This document shows, piece by piece, positions 37,390 to 50,136 of a stretch of 64,000 nucleotides of DNA (position 1 is the first letter of the stretch; every line of letters starts with the position of its first letter). Source of the DNA: Hydractinia symbiolongicarpus. Lineage: Eukaryota > Cnidaria > Hydrozoa > Anthoathecata > Hydractiniidae. The notes beneath the pieces are model-generated. The model saw nothing but the letters and a program-made list of their open reading frames with translations. It did no database searches and was not told where the DNA came from. A program made the translations under genes and the position numbers. The DNA lies in contig NC_079877.1 of assembly GCF_029227915.1 (NCBI RefSeq), positions 6,140,001-6,204,000 of the forward strand, in the 5' to 3' direction.

Positions 37390-40300
37390 ACCACTAAAAC
37401 GCATAAGACTTGTAGTTTTTAAAAATGTTTTCATTTTTGATGAGACGCTGAATAAAAGAAGTTTAATCGCCGGCAAACGAAAACCTGCGATTTCCCGTAA
37501 ATCCTGGACTCGGGCCGTATAGTCAAAAGTATACAAAGAAAGTACCCAGGGAGTAAACTCATTTCCCAAACGATTTTTTAAATTATTATTTCACCACTAA
37601 AACGCATGAGACTTGTAGTTTTCAAGAATGTTTACATTTTTGATGAGACGCTGAATAAAAGCAGTTTAATCGCCGGAAAACGAAAACCCGCGATTTCCCG
37701 TAAATCCCGGGCTTGGCACGTATAGTCGAATGTATACAAAGAAAGTACACTGTGAGTAAACTCATTTCCAGAACGATTTTCTAAATTATTTTTTCACCAC
37801 TAAAACGCATAACACTTGTAGTTTTTAAAAATGTTTTCATTTTTGATGAGACGCTGAATAAAAGAAGTTTAATCGCCGGCAAACGAAAAGCCGCGATTTC
37901 CCGTAAATCCCGGCTTGGCCCGTATAGTCAAAAGTATACAAAGAAAGTACCCAGGGAGTAAACTCATTTCCCGAACGATTTTTTAAATTATTTTTTCACC
38001 ACTAAAACGCATGAGAATTGTAGTTTTCAAAAATGTTTTCATTTTTGATGAGACGCTGAATAAAAGCAGTTTAATCGCCGGCAAACGAAAACCTGCGATT
38101 TCCCGTAAATCCCGGACTCGGCCCGTATAGTCAAAAGTATACAAAGAAAGTACCCAGGGAGTAAATTCATTTCCAGAACGATTTTTTAAATTATTTTTTC
38201 ACCACTAAAACGCTTAAGACTTGTATTTTTTAAAAATTTTTTCATTTTTGATGAGACGCTGAATAAAAGAAGTTTAATCGCCGGCAAACGAAAACCCGCA
38301 ATTTCCCGTAAATCCCGGGCTTGGCCCGTATAGTCAAAAGTATACAAAGAAAGTACCCAGGGAGTAAACTCATTTCCCAAACGATTTTTTAAATTATTAT
38401 TTCACCACTAAAACGCATGAGACTTGTAGTTTTCAAGAATGTTTACATTTTTGATGAGACGCTGAATAAAAGCAGTTTAATCGCCGGAAAACGAAAACCC
38501 GCGATTTCCCGTAAATCCCGGGCTTGGCACGTATAGTCGAATGTATACAAAGAAAGTACACTGTGAGTAAACTCATTTCCAGAACGATTTTCTAAATTAT
38601 TTTTTCACCACTAAAACGCATAAGACTTGTAGTTTTTAAAAATGTTTTCATTTTTGATGAGACGCTGAATAAAAGAAGTTTAATCGCCGGCAAACGAAAA
38701 CCCGCGATTTCCCGTAAATCCCGGCTTGGCCCGTATAGTCAAAAGTATACAAAGAAAGTACCCAGGGAGTAAACTCATTTCCCGAACGATTTTTTAAATT
38801 ATTTTTTCACCACTAAAACGCATGAGAATTGTAGTTTTCAAAAATGTTTTCATTTTTGATGAGACGCTGAATAAAAGCAGTTTAATCGCCGGCAAACGAA
38901 AACCTGCGATTTCCCGTAAATCCCGGACTCGGCCCGTATAGTCAAAAGTATACAAAGAAAGTACCCAGGGAGTAAATTCATTTCCAGAACGATTTTTTAA
39001 ATTATTTTTTCACCACTAAAACGCTTAAGACTTGTATTTTTTAAAAATTTTTTCATTTTTGATGAGACGCTGAATAAAAGAAGTTTAATCGCCGGCAAAC
39101 GAAAACCCGCAATTTCCCGTAAATCCCGGGCTTGGCCCGTATAGTCAAAAGTATACAAAGAAAGTACCCAGGGAGTAAACTCATTTCCCGAACGATTTTT
39201 TAAATTACTTTTTCACCACTAAAACGCATGAGACTTGTAGTTTTCAAGAATGTTTTCATTTTTGATGAGACGCTGAATAAAAGCAGTTTAATCGCCGGCA
39301 AACGAAAAACTGCGATTTCCCTAAATCCCGGACTCGGCCCGTATAGTCGAATGTATACAAAGAAAGTACCCAGGGAGTAAACTCATTTCCAGAACGATTT
39401 TTTAAATTATTTTTTCACCACTAAAACGCATAAGACTTGTAGTTTTTAAAAATGTTTTCATTTTTGATGAGACGCTGAATAAAAGAAGTTTAATCGCCGG
39501 CAAACGAAAACTCGCGATTTCCCGTAAATCCCGGCTTGGCCCGTATAGTCAAAAGTATACAAAGAAAGTACCCAGGGAGTAAACTCATTTTCCGAACGAT
39601 TTTTTAAATCATTTTTTACCACTAAAACGCATGAGACTTGTAGTTTTCAAAAATGTTTTCATTTTTGATGAGACGCTGAATAAAAGAAGTTTAATCGCCG
39701 GCAAACGAAAACCCGCGATTTCCCGTAAATCCCGGGCTTGGCCCGTATAATCAAAAGTATACAAAGAAAGTACCCAGGGAGTAAACTCATTTCCCGAACG
39801 ATTTTTTAAATTACTTTTTCACCACTAAAACGCATGAGACTTGTAGTTTTTAAAAATGTTTTCATTTTTGATGAGACGCTGAATAAAAGAAGTTTAATCG
39901 CCGGCAAACGAAAACCTGCGATTTCCCGTAAACCCTGGACTCGGCCCGTATAGTCAAAAGTATACAAAGAAAGTACCCAGGGAGTAAACTCATTTCCCAA
40001 ACCATGTTTTAAATTATTTTTTCACCACTAAAACGCATCAGACTTGTAGTTTTTAAAAATGTTTTCATTTTTGATGAGACGCTGAATAAAAGAAGTTTAA
40101 TCGCCGGCAAACGAAAACCCGCGATTTCCCGTAAATCCCGGCTTGGCCCGTATAGTCAAAAGTAAACAAAGAAAGTACCCAGGGAGTAAACTCATTTCCC
40201 GAACGATTTTTTAAATTACTTTTTCTCCACTAAAAGGCATGAGACTTGTAGTTTTCAAAAATGTTTTCATTTTTGATGAGACACTGAAAAAAAGCAGTTT

Positions 40301-42852
40301 AATCGCCGGCAAACGAAAACCTGCGATTTCCCTAAATCCCGGACTCGGCCCGTATAGTCAAAAGTATACAAAGAAAGTACCCAGGGAGTAAACTCATTTT
40401 CCGAACGATTTTTTAAATCATTTTTTACCACTAAAACGCATGAGACTTGTACTTTTTAAAAATGTTTTCATTTTAATGAGACGCTGAATAAAAGAAGTTT
40501 AATCGCCGGCAAACGAAAACCGCGATTTCCCGTAAATCCCGGGCTTGGCCCGTATAGTCAAAAGTATACAAAGAAAGTACCAAGGGAGTAAACTCATTTC
40601 CCGAACGATTTTTTAAATTACTTTTTCACCACTAAAACGCATGAGACTTGTAGTTTTTAAAAATGTTTTCATTTTTGATGAGACGCTGAATAAAAGAAGT
40701 TTAATCGCCGGCAAACGAAAACCTGCGATTTCCCGTAAACCCTGGACTCGGCCCGTATAGTCAAAAGTATACAAAGAAAGTACCCAGGGAGTAAACTCAT
40801 TTCCCAAACCATTTTTTAAATTATTATTTCACCACTAAAACGCATCAGACTTGTAGTTTTTAAAAATGTTTTCATTTTTGATGAGACGCTGAATAAAAGA
40901 AGTTCAATCGCCGGCAAACGAAAACCCGCGATTTCCCGTAAATCCCGGCTTGGCCCGTATAGTCAAAAGTAAACAAAGAAAGTACCCAGGGAGTAAACTC
41001 ATTTCCCGAACGATTTTTTAAATTACTTTTTCTCCACTAAAACGCATGAGACTTGTAGTTTTCAAAAATGTTTTCATTTTTGATGAGACACTGAAAAAAA
41101 GCAGTTTAATCGCCGGCAAACGAAAACCTGCGATTTCCCTAAATCCCGGACTCGGCCCGTATAGTCAAAAGTATACAAAGAAAGTACCCAGGGAGTAAAC
41201 TCATTTCCAGAACGATTTTTTAAATTATTTTTTCACCACTAAAACGCATAAGACTTGTAGTTTTTAAAAATGTTTTCATTTTTGATGAGACGCTGAATAA
41301 AAGAAGTTTAATCGCCGGCAAACGAAAACCCGCGATTTCCCGTAAATCCCGGCTTGGCCCGTATAGTCAAAAGTATACAAAGAAAGTACCCAGGGAGTAA
41401 ACTCATTTTCCGAACGATTTTTTAAATCATTTTTTACCACTAAAACGCATGAGACTTGTACTTTTTAAAAATGTTTTCATTTTGATGAGACGCTGAATAA
41501 AAGAAGTTTAATCGCCGGCAAACGAAAACCGCGATTTCCCGTAAATCCCGGGCTTGGCCCGTATAGTCAAAAGTATACAAAGAAAGTACCAAGGGAGTAA
41601 ACTCATTTCCCGAACGATTTTTTAAATTACTTTTTCACCACTAAAACGAATGAAACTTGTAGTTTTTAAAAATGTTTTCATTTTTGATGAGACGCTGAAT
41701 AAAAGAAGTTTAATCGCCAACAAACGAAAACCTGCGATTTCCCGTAAACCCTGGACTCGGCCCGTATAGTCCAAAGTATACAAAGAAAGTACCCAGGGAG
41801 TAAACTCATTTCCCAAACCATTTTTTAAATTATTATTTCACCACTAAAACGCATCAGACTTGTAGTTTTTAAAAATGATTTCATTTTTCATGAGACGCTG
41901 AATAAAAGAAGTTTAATCGCCGGCAAACGAAAACCCGCGATTTCCCGTAAATCCCGGCTTGGCCCGTATAGTCAAAAGTAAACAAAGAAAGTACCCAGGG
42001 AGTAAACTCATTTCCCGAACGATTTTTTAAATTCCTTTTTTTCCACTAAAACGCATGAGACTTGTAGTTTTCAAAAATGTTTTCATTTTTGATGAGACAC
42101 TTAAAAAAAAGCAGTTTAATCGCCGGCAAACGAAAACCTGCGATTTCCCTAAATCCCGGACTCGGCCCGTATAGTCAAAAGTATACAAAGAAAGTACCCA
42201 GGAAGTAAACTCATTTCCAGAACGATTTTTTAAATTATTTTTTCACCACTAAAACGCATAAGACTTGTAGTTTTTAAAAATGTTTTCATTTTTGATGAGA
42301 CGCTGAATAAAAGAAGTTTAATCGCCGGCAAACGAAAACCCGCGATTTCCCGTAAATCCCGGCTTGGCCCGTATAGTCGAATGTATACAAAGAAAGTACC
42401 CAGTGAGTAAACTCATTTCCCGAACGATTTTTTAAATTATTTTTTCACCACTAAAATGCATGACACTTGTAGTTTTCAAAAATGTTTTCATTTTTGATGA
42501 GACGCTGAATAAAAGAAGTTTAATCGCCGGCAAACGAAAACCTGCGATTTCCCGTAAATCCTGGACTCGGCCCGTATAGTCAAAAGTATACAAAAAAAGT
42601 ACCCAGGGAAAAAATTCATTTCCCAAACGATTTTTTAAATTATTATTTCACCACTAAAACGCATGAGACTTGTAGTTTTCAAGAATGTTTTCATTTTTCA
42701 TGAGACGATGAATAAAAGCAGTTTAATCGCCGGCAAACGAAAACTCGCGATTTCCCGTAAATCCCGGGCTTGGCACTTATAGTCGAATGTATACAAAGAA
42801 AGTACCCTGTGATTAAACTCATTTCCAGAACGATTTTTTAAATTATTTTTTC
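37390..42852 (+). repeat. Large HOR, 27-mer form (5,463 bp), copy B
   Basis: Same order as copy A with three visible changes. A 4-mer (37593-38403) is duplicated in tandem (38404-39214). The TA-type monomer region is lost, so the neighbouring monomers are joined near 39420-39480. The block from 'aaaccctgg' to 'cttgtacttttt' is duplicated (39821-40627 and 40628-41636), with one monomer missing from its first copy. The net change is plus six monomers. Confidence 0.88.
37593..39214 (+). repeat. Tandem 4-mer duplication inside copy B (2 x 811 bp)
   Basis: Starts at 37593 and 38404, ending 39214. Both copies carry 'gtttacattt', 'gtacactgtgag', 'ttctaaatt', 'gagaattg', 'cgcttaagac', 'cttgtattttttaaaaatttttt' and 'cccgcaattt'. 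Copies A and C of the large HOR have this 4-mer once. Confidence 0.9.
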
Positions 42853-45800
42853 ACCACTAAAACGCATAAGACTTGTAGTTTTTAAAAATGTTTTCATTTT
42901 TGATGAGACGCTGAATAAAAGAAGTTTAATCGCCGGCAAACGAAAACCTGCGATTTCCCGTAATTCCTGGACTCGGGCCGTATAGTCAAAAGTATACAAA
43001 GAAAGTACCCAGGGAGTAAACTCATTTCCCAAACGATTTTTTAAATTATTATTTCACCACTAAAACGCATGAGACTTGTAGTTTTCAAGAATGTTTACAT
43101 TTTTGATGAGACGCTGAATAAAAGCAGTTTAATCGCCGGAAAACGAAAACCCGCGATTTCCCGTAAATCCCGGGCTTGGCACGTATAGTCGAATGTATAC
43201 AAGGAAAGTACACTGTGAGTAAACTCATTTCCAGAACGATTTTCTAAATTATTTTTTCACCACTAAAACGCATAAGACTTGTAGTTTTTAAAAATGTTTT
43301 CATTTTTGATGAGACGCTGAATAAAAGAAGTTTAATCGCCGGCAAACGAAAACCCGCGATTTCCCGTAAATCCCGGCTTGGCCCGTATAGTCAAAAGTAT
43401 ACAAAGAAAGTACCCAGGGAGTAAACTCATTTCCCGAACGATTTTTTAAATTATTTTTTCACCACTAAAACGCATGAGAATTGTAGTTTTCAAAAATGTT
43501 TTCATTTTTGATGAGACGCTGAATAAAAGCAGTTTAATCGCCGGCAAACGAAAACCTGCGATTTCCCGTAAATCCCGGACTCGGCCCGTATAGTCAAAAG
43601 TATACAAAGAAAGTACCCAGGGAGTAAACTCATTTCCAGAACGATTTTTTAAATTATTTTTTCACCACTAAAACGCTTAAGACTTGTATTTTTTAAAAAT
43701 TTTTTCATTTTTGATGAGACGCTGAATAAAGGAAGTTTAATCGCCGGCAAACGAAAACCCGCAATTTCCCGTAAATCCCGGGCTTGGCCCGTATAGTCAA
43801 AAGTATACAAAGAAAGTACCCAGGGAGTAAACTCATTTCCCGAACGATTTTTTAAATTACTTTTTCACCACTAAAACGCATGAGACTTGTAGTTTTCAAG
43901 AATGTTTTCATTTTTGATGAGACGCTGAATAAAAGCAGTTTAATCGCCGGCAAACGAAAAACTGCGATTTCCCTAAATCCCGGACTCGGCCCGTATAGTC
44001 AAAAGTATACAAAGAAAGTACCCAGGGAGTAAACTCATTTCCAGAACGATTTTTTAAATTATTTTTTCACCACTAAAACGCATAAGACTTGTAGTTTTTA
44101 AAAATGTTTTTATTTTTGATGAGACGCTGAATAAAAGAAGTTTAATCGCCGGCAAACGAAAACCCGCGATTTCCCGTAAATCCCGGGCTTGGTCCGTATA
44201 GTCAAAAGTATACAAAGAAAGTACCCAGGGAGTAAACTCATTTCCAGAACGATTTTTTATATTATTTTTTTACCACTAAACGCATGAGACTTGTAGTTTT
44301 CAAAAATATTTTCATATTTGATGGGACGCTGAATAAAAGAAGTTTAATCGCCGGCAAACGAAAATCCTCGATTTCCTGTAAATCCCGGGCTTGGCCCGTA
44401 TAGTCGAATGTATACAAAGAAAGTACCCTGTGAGTAAACACATTTCCAGAACGATTTTTTAAATTATTTTTTCACCACTAAAACGCATAAGACTTGTAGT
44501 TTTTAAAAATGTTTTCATTTTTGATGAGACGCTGAATAAAAGAAGTTTAATCGCCGGCAAACGAAAACTCGCGATTTCCCGTAAATCCCGGCTTGGCCCG
44601 TATAGTCAAAAGTATACAAAGAAAGTACCCAGGGAGTAAACTCATTTTCCGAACGATTTTTTAAATCATTTTTTACCACTAAAACGCATGAGACTTGTAG
44701 TTTTCAAAAATGTTTTCATTTTTGATGAGACGCTGAATAAAAGAAGTTTAATCGCCGGCAAACGAAAACCCGCGATTTCCCGTAAGTCCATGGCTTGGCC
44801 CGTATAATCAAAAGTATACAAAGAAAGTACCCAGGGAGTAAACTCATTTCCCGAACGATTTTTTAAATTACTTTTTCACCACTAAAACGCATGAGACTTG
44901 TAGTTTTTAAAAATGTTTTCATTTTTGATGAGACGCTGAATAAAAGAAGTTTAATCGCCGGCAAACGAAAACCTGCGATTTCCCGTAAACCCTGGACTCG
45001 GCCCGTATAGTCAAAAGTATACAAAGGAAGTACCCAGGGAGTAAACTCATTTCCCAAACCATTTTTTAAATTATTTTTTCACCACTAAAACGCATCAGAC
45101 TTGTAGTTTTTAAAAATGTTTTCATTTTTGATGAGACGCTGAATAAAAGAAGTTTAATCGCCGGCAAACGAAAACCCGCGATTTCCCGTAAATCCCGGCT
45201 TGGCCCGTATAGTCAAAAGTAAACAAAGAAAGTACCCAGGGAGTAAACTCATTTCCCGAACGATTTTTTAAATTACTTTTTCTCCACTAAAACGCATGAG
45301 ACTTGTAGTTTTCAAAAATGTTTTCATTTTTGATGAGACACTGAAAAAAAGCAGTTTAATCGCCGGCAAACGAACACCTGCGATTTCCCTAAATCCCGGA
45401 CTCGGCCCGTATAGTCAAAAGTATACAAAGAAAGTACCCAGGGAGTAAACTCATTTCCAGAACGATTTTTTAAATTATTTTTTCACCACTAAAACGCATA
45501 AGACTTGTAGTTTTTAAAAGTGTTTTCATTTTTGATGAGACGCTGAATAAAAGAAGTTTAATCGCCGGCAAACGAAAACCCGCGATTTCCCGTAAATCCC
45601 GGCTTGGCCCGTATAGTCAAAAGTATACAAAGAAAGTACCCAGGGAGTAAACTCATTTTCCGAACGATTTTTTAAATCATTTTTTACCACTAAAAGGCAT
45701 GAGACTTGTACTTTTTAAAAATGTTTTCATTTTGATGAGACGCTGAATAAAAGAAGTTTAATCGCCGGCAAACGAAAACCGCGATTTCCCGTAAATCCCG

Positions 45801-48519
45801 GGCTTGGCCCGTATAGTCAAAAGTATACAAAGAAAGTACCAAGGGAGTAAACTCATTTCCCGAACGATTTTTTAAATTACTTTTTCACCACTAAAACGCA
45901 TGAGACTTGTAGTTTTTAAAAATGTTTTCATTTTTGATGAGACGCTGAATAAAAGAAGTTTAATCGCCGGCAAACGAAAACCTGCGATTTCCCGTAAACC
46001 CTGGACTCGGCCCGTATAGTCAAAAGTATACAAAGAAAGTACCCAGGGAGTAAACTCATTTCCCAAACCATTTTTTAAATTATTATTTCACCACTAAAAC
46101 GCATCAGACTTGTAGTTTTTAAAAATGTTTTCATTTTTGATGAGACGCTGAATAAAAGAAGTTTAATCGCCGGCAAACGAAAACCCGCGATTTCCCGTAA
46201 ATCCCGGCTTGGCCCGTATAGTCAAAAGTAAACAAAGAAAGTACCCAGGGAGTAAACTCATTTCCCGAACGATTTTTTAAATTACTTTTTCTCCACTAAA
46301 ACGCATGAGACTTGTAGTTTTTAAAAATGTTTTCATTTTTGATGAGACACTTAAAAAAAAGCAGTTTAATCGCCGGCAAACGAAAACCTGCGATTTCCCT
46401 AAATCCCGGACTCGGCCCGTATAGTCAAAAGTATACAAAGAAAGTACCCAGGAAGTAAACTCATTTCCAGAACGATTTTTTAAATTATTTTTTCACCACT
46501 AAAACGCATAAGACTTGTAGTTTTTAAAAATGTTTTCATTTTTGATGAGACGCTGAATAAAAGAAGTTTAATCGCCGGCAAACGAAAACCCGCGATTTCC
46601 CGTAAATCCCGGCTTGGCCCGTATAGTCAAAAGTATACAAAGAAAGTACCCAGGGAGTAAACTCATTTTCCGAACGATTTTTTAAATCATTTTTTACCAG
46701 TAAAACGCATGAGACTTGTACTTTTTAAAAATGTTTTCATTTTTGATGAGACGCTGAATAAAAGAAGTTTAATCGCCGGCAAACGAAAACCCGCGATTTC
46801 CCGTAAATCCCGGGCTTGGCCCGTATAGTCAAAAGTATACAAAGAAAGTACCAAGGGAGTAAACTCATTTCCCGAACGATTTTTTAAATTACTTTTTCAC
46901 CACTAAAACGCATGAGACTTGTAGTTTTTAAAAATGTTTTCATTTTTGATGAGACGCTGAATAAAAGAAGTTTAATCGCCGGCAAACAAAAACCTGCGAT
47001 TTCCCGTAAATCCTGGACTCGGCCCGTATAGTCAAAAGTATACAAAAAAAGTACACAGTGAGTAAACTCATTTCCCAAACGATTTTTTAAATTATTATTT
47101 CACCACTAAAACGCATGAGACTTGTAGTTTTCAAGAATGTTTTCATTTTTGATGAGACGCTGAATAAAAGCAGTTTAATCGCCGGCAAATGAAAACCCGC
47201 GATTTCCCGTAAATCCCGGGCTTGGCACATATAGTCGAATGTATACAAAGAAAGTACCCTGTGAGTAAACTCATTTCCAGAACGATTTTTTAAATTATTT
47301 TTTCACCACTAAAACGCATGAGACTTGTAGTTTTCAAAATTGTTTTCATTTTTGATGAGACGCTGAATAAAAGAAGTTTAATCGCCGGCAAACGAAAACC
47401 CGCGATTTCCCGTAAATCCCGGGCTTGGCCCGTATAGTCAAAAGTATACAAAGAAAGTACCCAGGGAGTAAACTCATTTCCCGAACGATTTTTTAAATTA
47501 CTTTTTCACCACTAAAACGCATGAGACTTGTTGTTTTTAAAAATGCTTTCATTTTTGATGAGACGCTGAATAAAAGAAGTTTAATCGCCGGCAAACGAAA
47601 ACCTGCGATTTCCCGTAAATCCTGGACTCGGCCCGTATAGTCAAAAGTATACAAAGAAAGTACCCAGGGAGTAAACTAATTTCCAGAACGATTTTTTAAA
47701 TTATTATTTCACCACTAAAACGCATGAGACTTGTAGTTTTCAAGAATGTTTTCATTTTTGATGAGACGCTGAATAAAAGCAGTTTAATCGCCGGCAAACG
47801 AAAACCCGCGATTTCCCGTAAATCCCGGGCTTGGCACGTATAGTCGAATGTATACAAAGAAAGTACCCTGTGAGTAAACTCATTTCCAGAACGATTTTTT
47901 AAATTATTTTTTCACCACTAAAACGCATGATACTTGTAGTTTTCAAAAATGTTTTCATTTTTGATGAGACGCTGAATAAAAGCAGTTTAATCGCCGGCAA
48001 ACGAAAACCTGCGATTTCCCTAAATCCCGGACTCGGCCCGTATAGTCAAAAGTATACAAAGAAAGTACGCAGGGAGTAAACTCATTTCCAGAACGATTTT
48101 TTAAATTATTTTTTCACCACTAAAACGCATAAGACTTGTAGTTTTAAAAAATGTTTTCATTTTTGATGAGACGCTGAATAAAAGAAGTTTAATCGCCGGC
48201 AAACTAAAACTCGCGATTTCCCGTAAATCCCGGCTTGGCCCGTATAGTCAAAAGTATACAAAGAAAGTACCCAGGGAGTAAACTCATTTTCCGAACGATT
48301 TTTTAAATCATTTTTTACCACTAAAACGCATGAGACTTGTAGTTTTCAAAAATGTTTTCATTTTTGATGAGACGCTGAATAAAAGAAGTTTAATCGCCGG
48401 CAAACGAAAACCCGCGATTTCCCGTAAATCCCGGGCTTGGCCCGTATAGTCAAAAGTATACAAAGAAAGTACCCAGGGAGTAAACTCATTTCCCGAACGA
48501 TTTTTTAAATTACTTTTTC
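42853..48519 (+). repeat. Large HOR, copy C with a changed right part
   Basis: The first ten monomers follow copy A, including the TA-type at 44272 that copy B lost. The block from 'aaaccctgg' (44878) to 'gacacttaaaaaaaag' (about 46.3 kb) also follows. From about 46.69 kb the order changes and includes 'ccagtaaaacg', a monomer with 'gtacacagtgag', 'ttcaaaattg', and 'cttgttgtttttaaaaatgctttc'. Confidence 0.8.
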
Positions 48520-50136
48520 ACCACTAAAACGCATGAGACTTGTAGTTTTTAAAAATGTTTTCATTTTTGATGAGACGCTGAATAAAAGAAGTTTAATCGC
48601 CGGCAAACGAAAACCTGCGATTTCCCGTAAACCCTGGACTCGGCCCGTATAGTCAAAAGTATACAAAGAAAGTACCCAGGGAGTAAACTCATTTCCCAAA
48701 CCATTTTTTAAATTATTATTTCACCACTAAAACGCATCAGACTTGTAGTTTTTAAAAATGTTTTCATTTTTGATGAGACGCTGAATAAAAGAAGTTTAAT
48801 CGCCGGCAAACGAAAACCCGCGATTTCCCGTAAATCCCGGCTTGGCCCGTATAGTCAAAAGTAAACAAAGAAAGTACCCAGGGAGTAAACTCATTTCCCG
48901 AACGATTTTTTAAATTACTTTTTCTCCACTAAAACGCATGAGACTTGTAGTTTTCAAAAATTTTTTCATTTTTGATGAGACACTGAAAAAAAGCAGTTTA
49001 ATCGCCGGCAAACGAAAACCTGCGATTTCCCTAAATCCCGGACTCGGCCCGTATAGTCAAAAGTATACAAAGAAAGTACCCAGGGAGTAAACTCATTTCC
49101 AGAACGATTTTTTAAATTATTTTTTCACCACTAAAACGCATAAGACTTGTAGTTTTTAAAAATGTTTTCTTTTTTGATGAGACGCTGAATAAAAGAAGTT
49201 TAATCGCCGGCAAACGAAAACCCGCGATTTCCCGTAAATCCCGGTTTGGCCCGTATAGTCAAAAGTATACAAAGAAAGTACCCAGGGAGTAAACTCATTT
49301 TCCGAACGATTATTTAACTCATTTTTTACCACTAAAACGCATGAGACTTGTACTTTTTAAAAATGTTTTCATTTTTGATGAGACGCTGAATAAAAGAAGT
49401 TTAATCGCCGGCAAACGAAAACCCGCGATTTCCCGTAAATCCCGGGCTTGGCCCGTATAGTCAAAAGTATACAAAGAAAGTACCCAGGGAGTAAACTCAT
49501 TTCCCGAACGATTTTTTATATTATTTTTTTACCACTAAACGCATGAGACTTGTAGTTTTCAAAAATATTTTCATATTTGATGGGACGCTGAATAAAAGAA
49601 GTTTAATCGCCGGCAAACGAAAATCCGCGATTTCCCGTAAATCCCGGGCTTGGCCCTTATAGTCGAATGTATACAAAGAAAGTACCCTGTGAGTAAACTC
49701 ATTTCCAGAACGATTTTTTAAATTATTTTTTCACCACTAAAACGCATAAGACTTGTAGTTTTTAAAAATGTTTTCATTTTTGATGAGACGCTGAATAAAA
49801 GAAGTTTAATCGCCGGCAAACGAAAACTCGCGATTTCCCGTAAATCCTGGCTTGGCCCGTATAGTCAAAAGTATACAAAGAAAGTACCCAGGGAGTAAAC
49901 TCATTTTCCGAACGATTTTTTAAATCATTTTTTACCACTAAAGCGCATGAGACTTGTAGTTTTCAAAAATGTTTTCATTTTTGATGAGACGCTGAAAAAA
50001 AGAAGTTTAATCGCCGGCAAACGAAAACCCGCGATTTCCCGTAAATCCCGGGCTTGGCCCGTATAGTCAAAAGTATACAAAGAAAGTACACAGGGAGTAA
50101 ACTCATTTCCCGAACGATTTTTTAAATTACTTTTTC
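44878..50136 (+). repeat. 26-mer HOR phase (5,259 bp), copy 1
   Basis: The run that begins at the 'aaaccctgg' monomer (44878) restarts at 50137. Monomers at 45887 and 46899 match 51147 and 52159 at offsets of 5,260 bp. A shorter internal copy of the same opening starts at 48520. This overlaps copy C: the two annotations describe different periods over the same DNA. Confidence 0.85.
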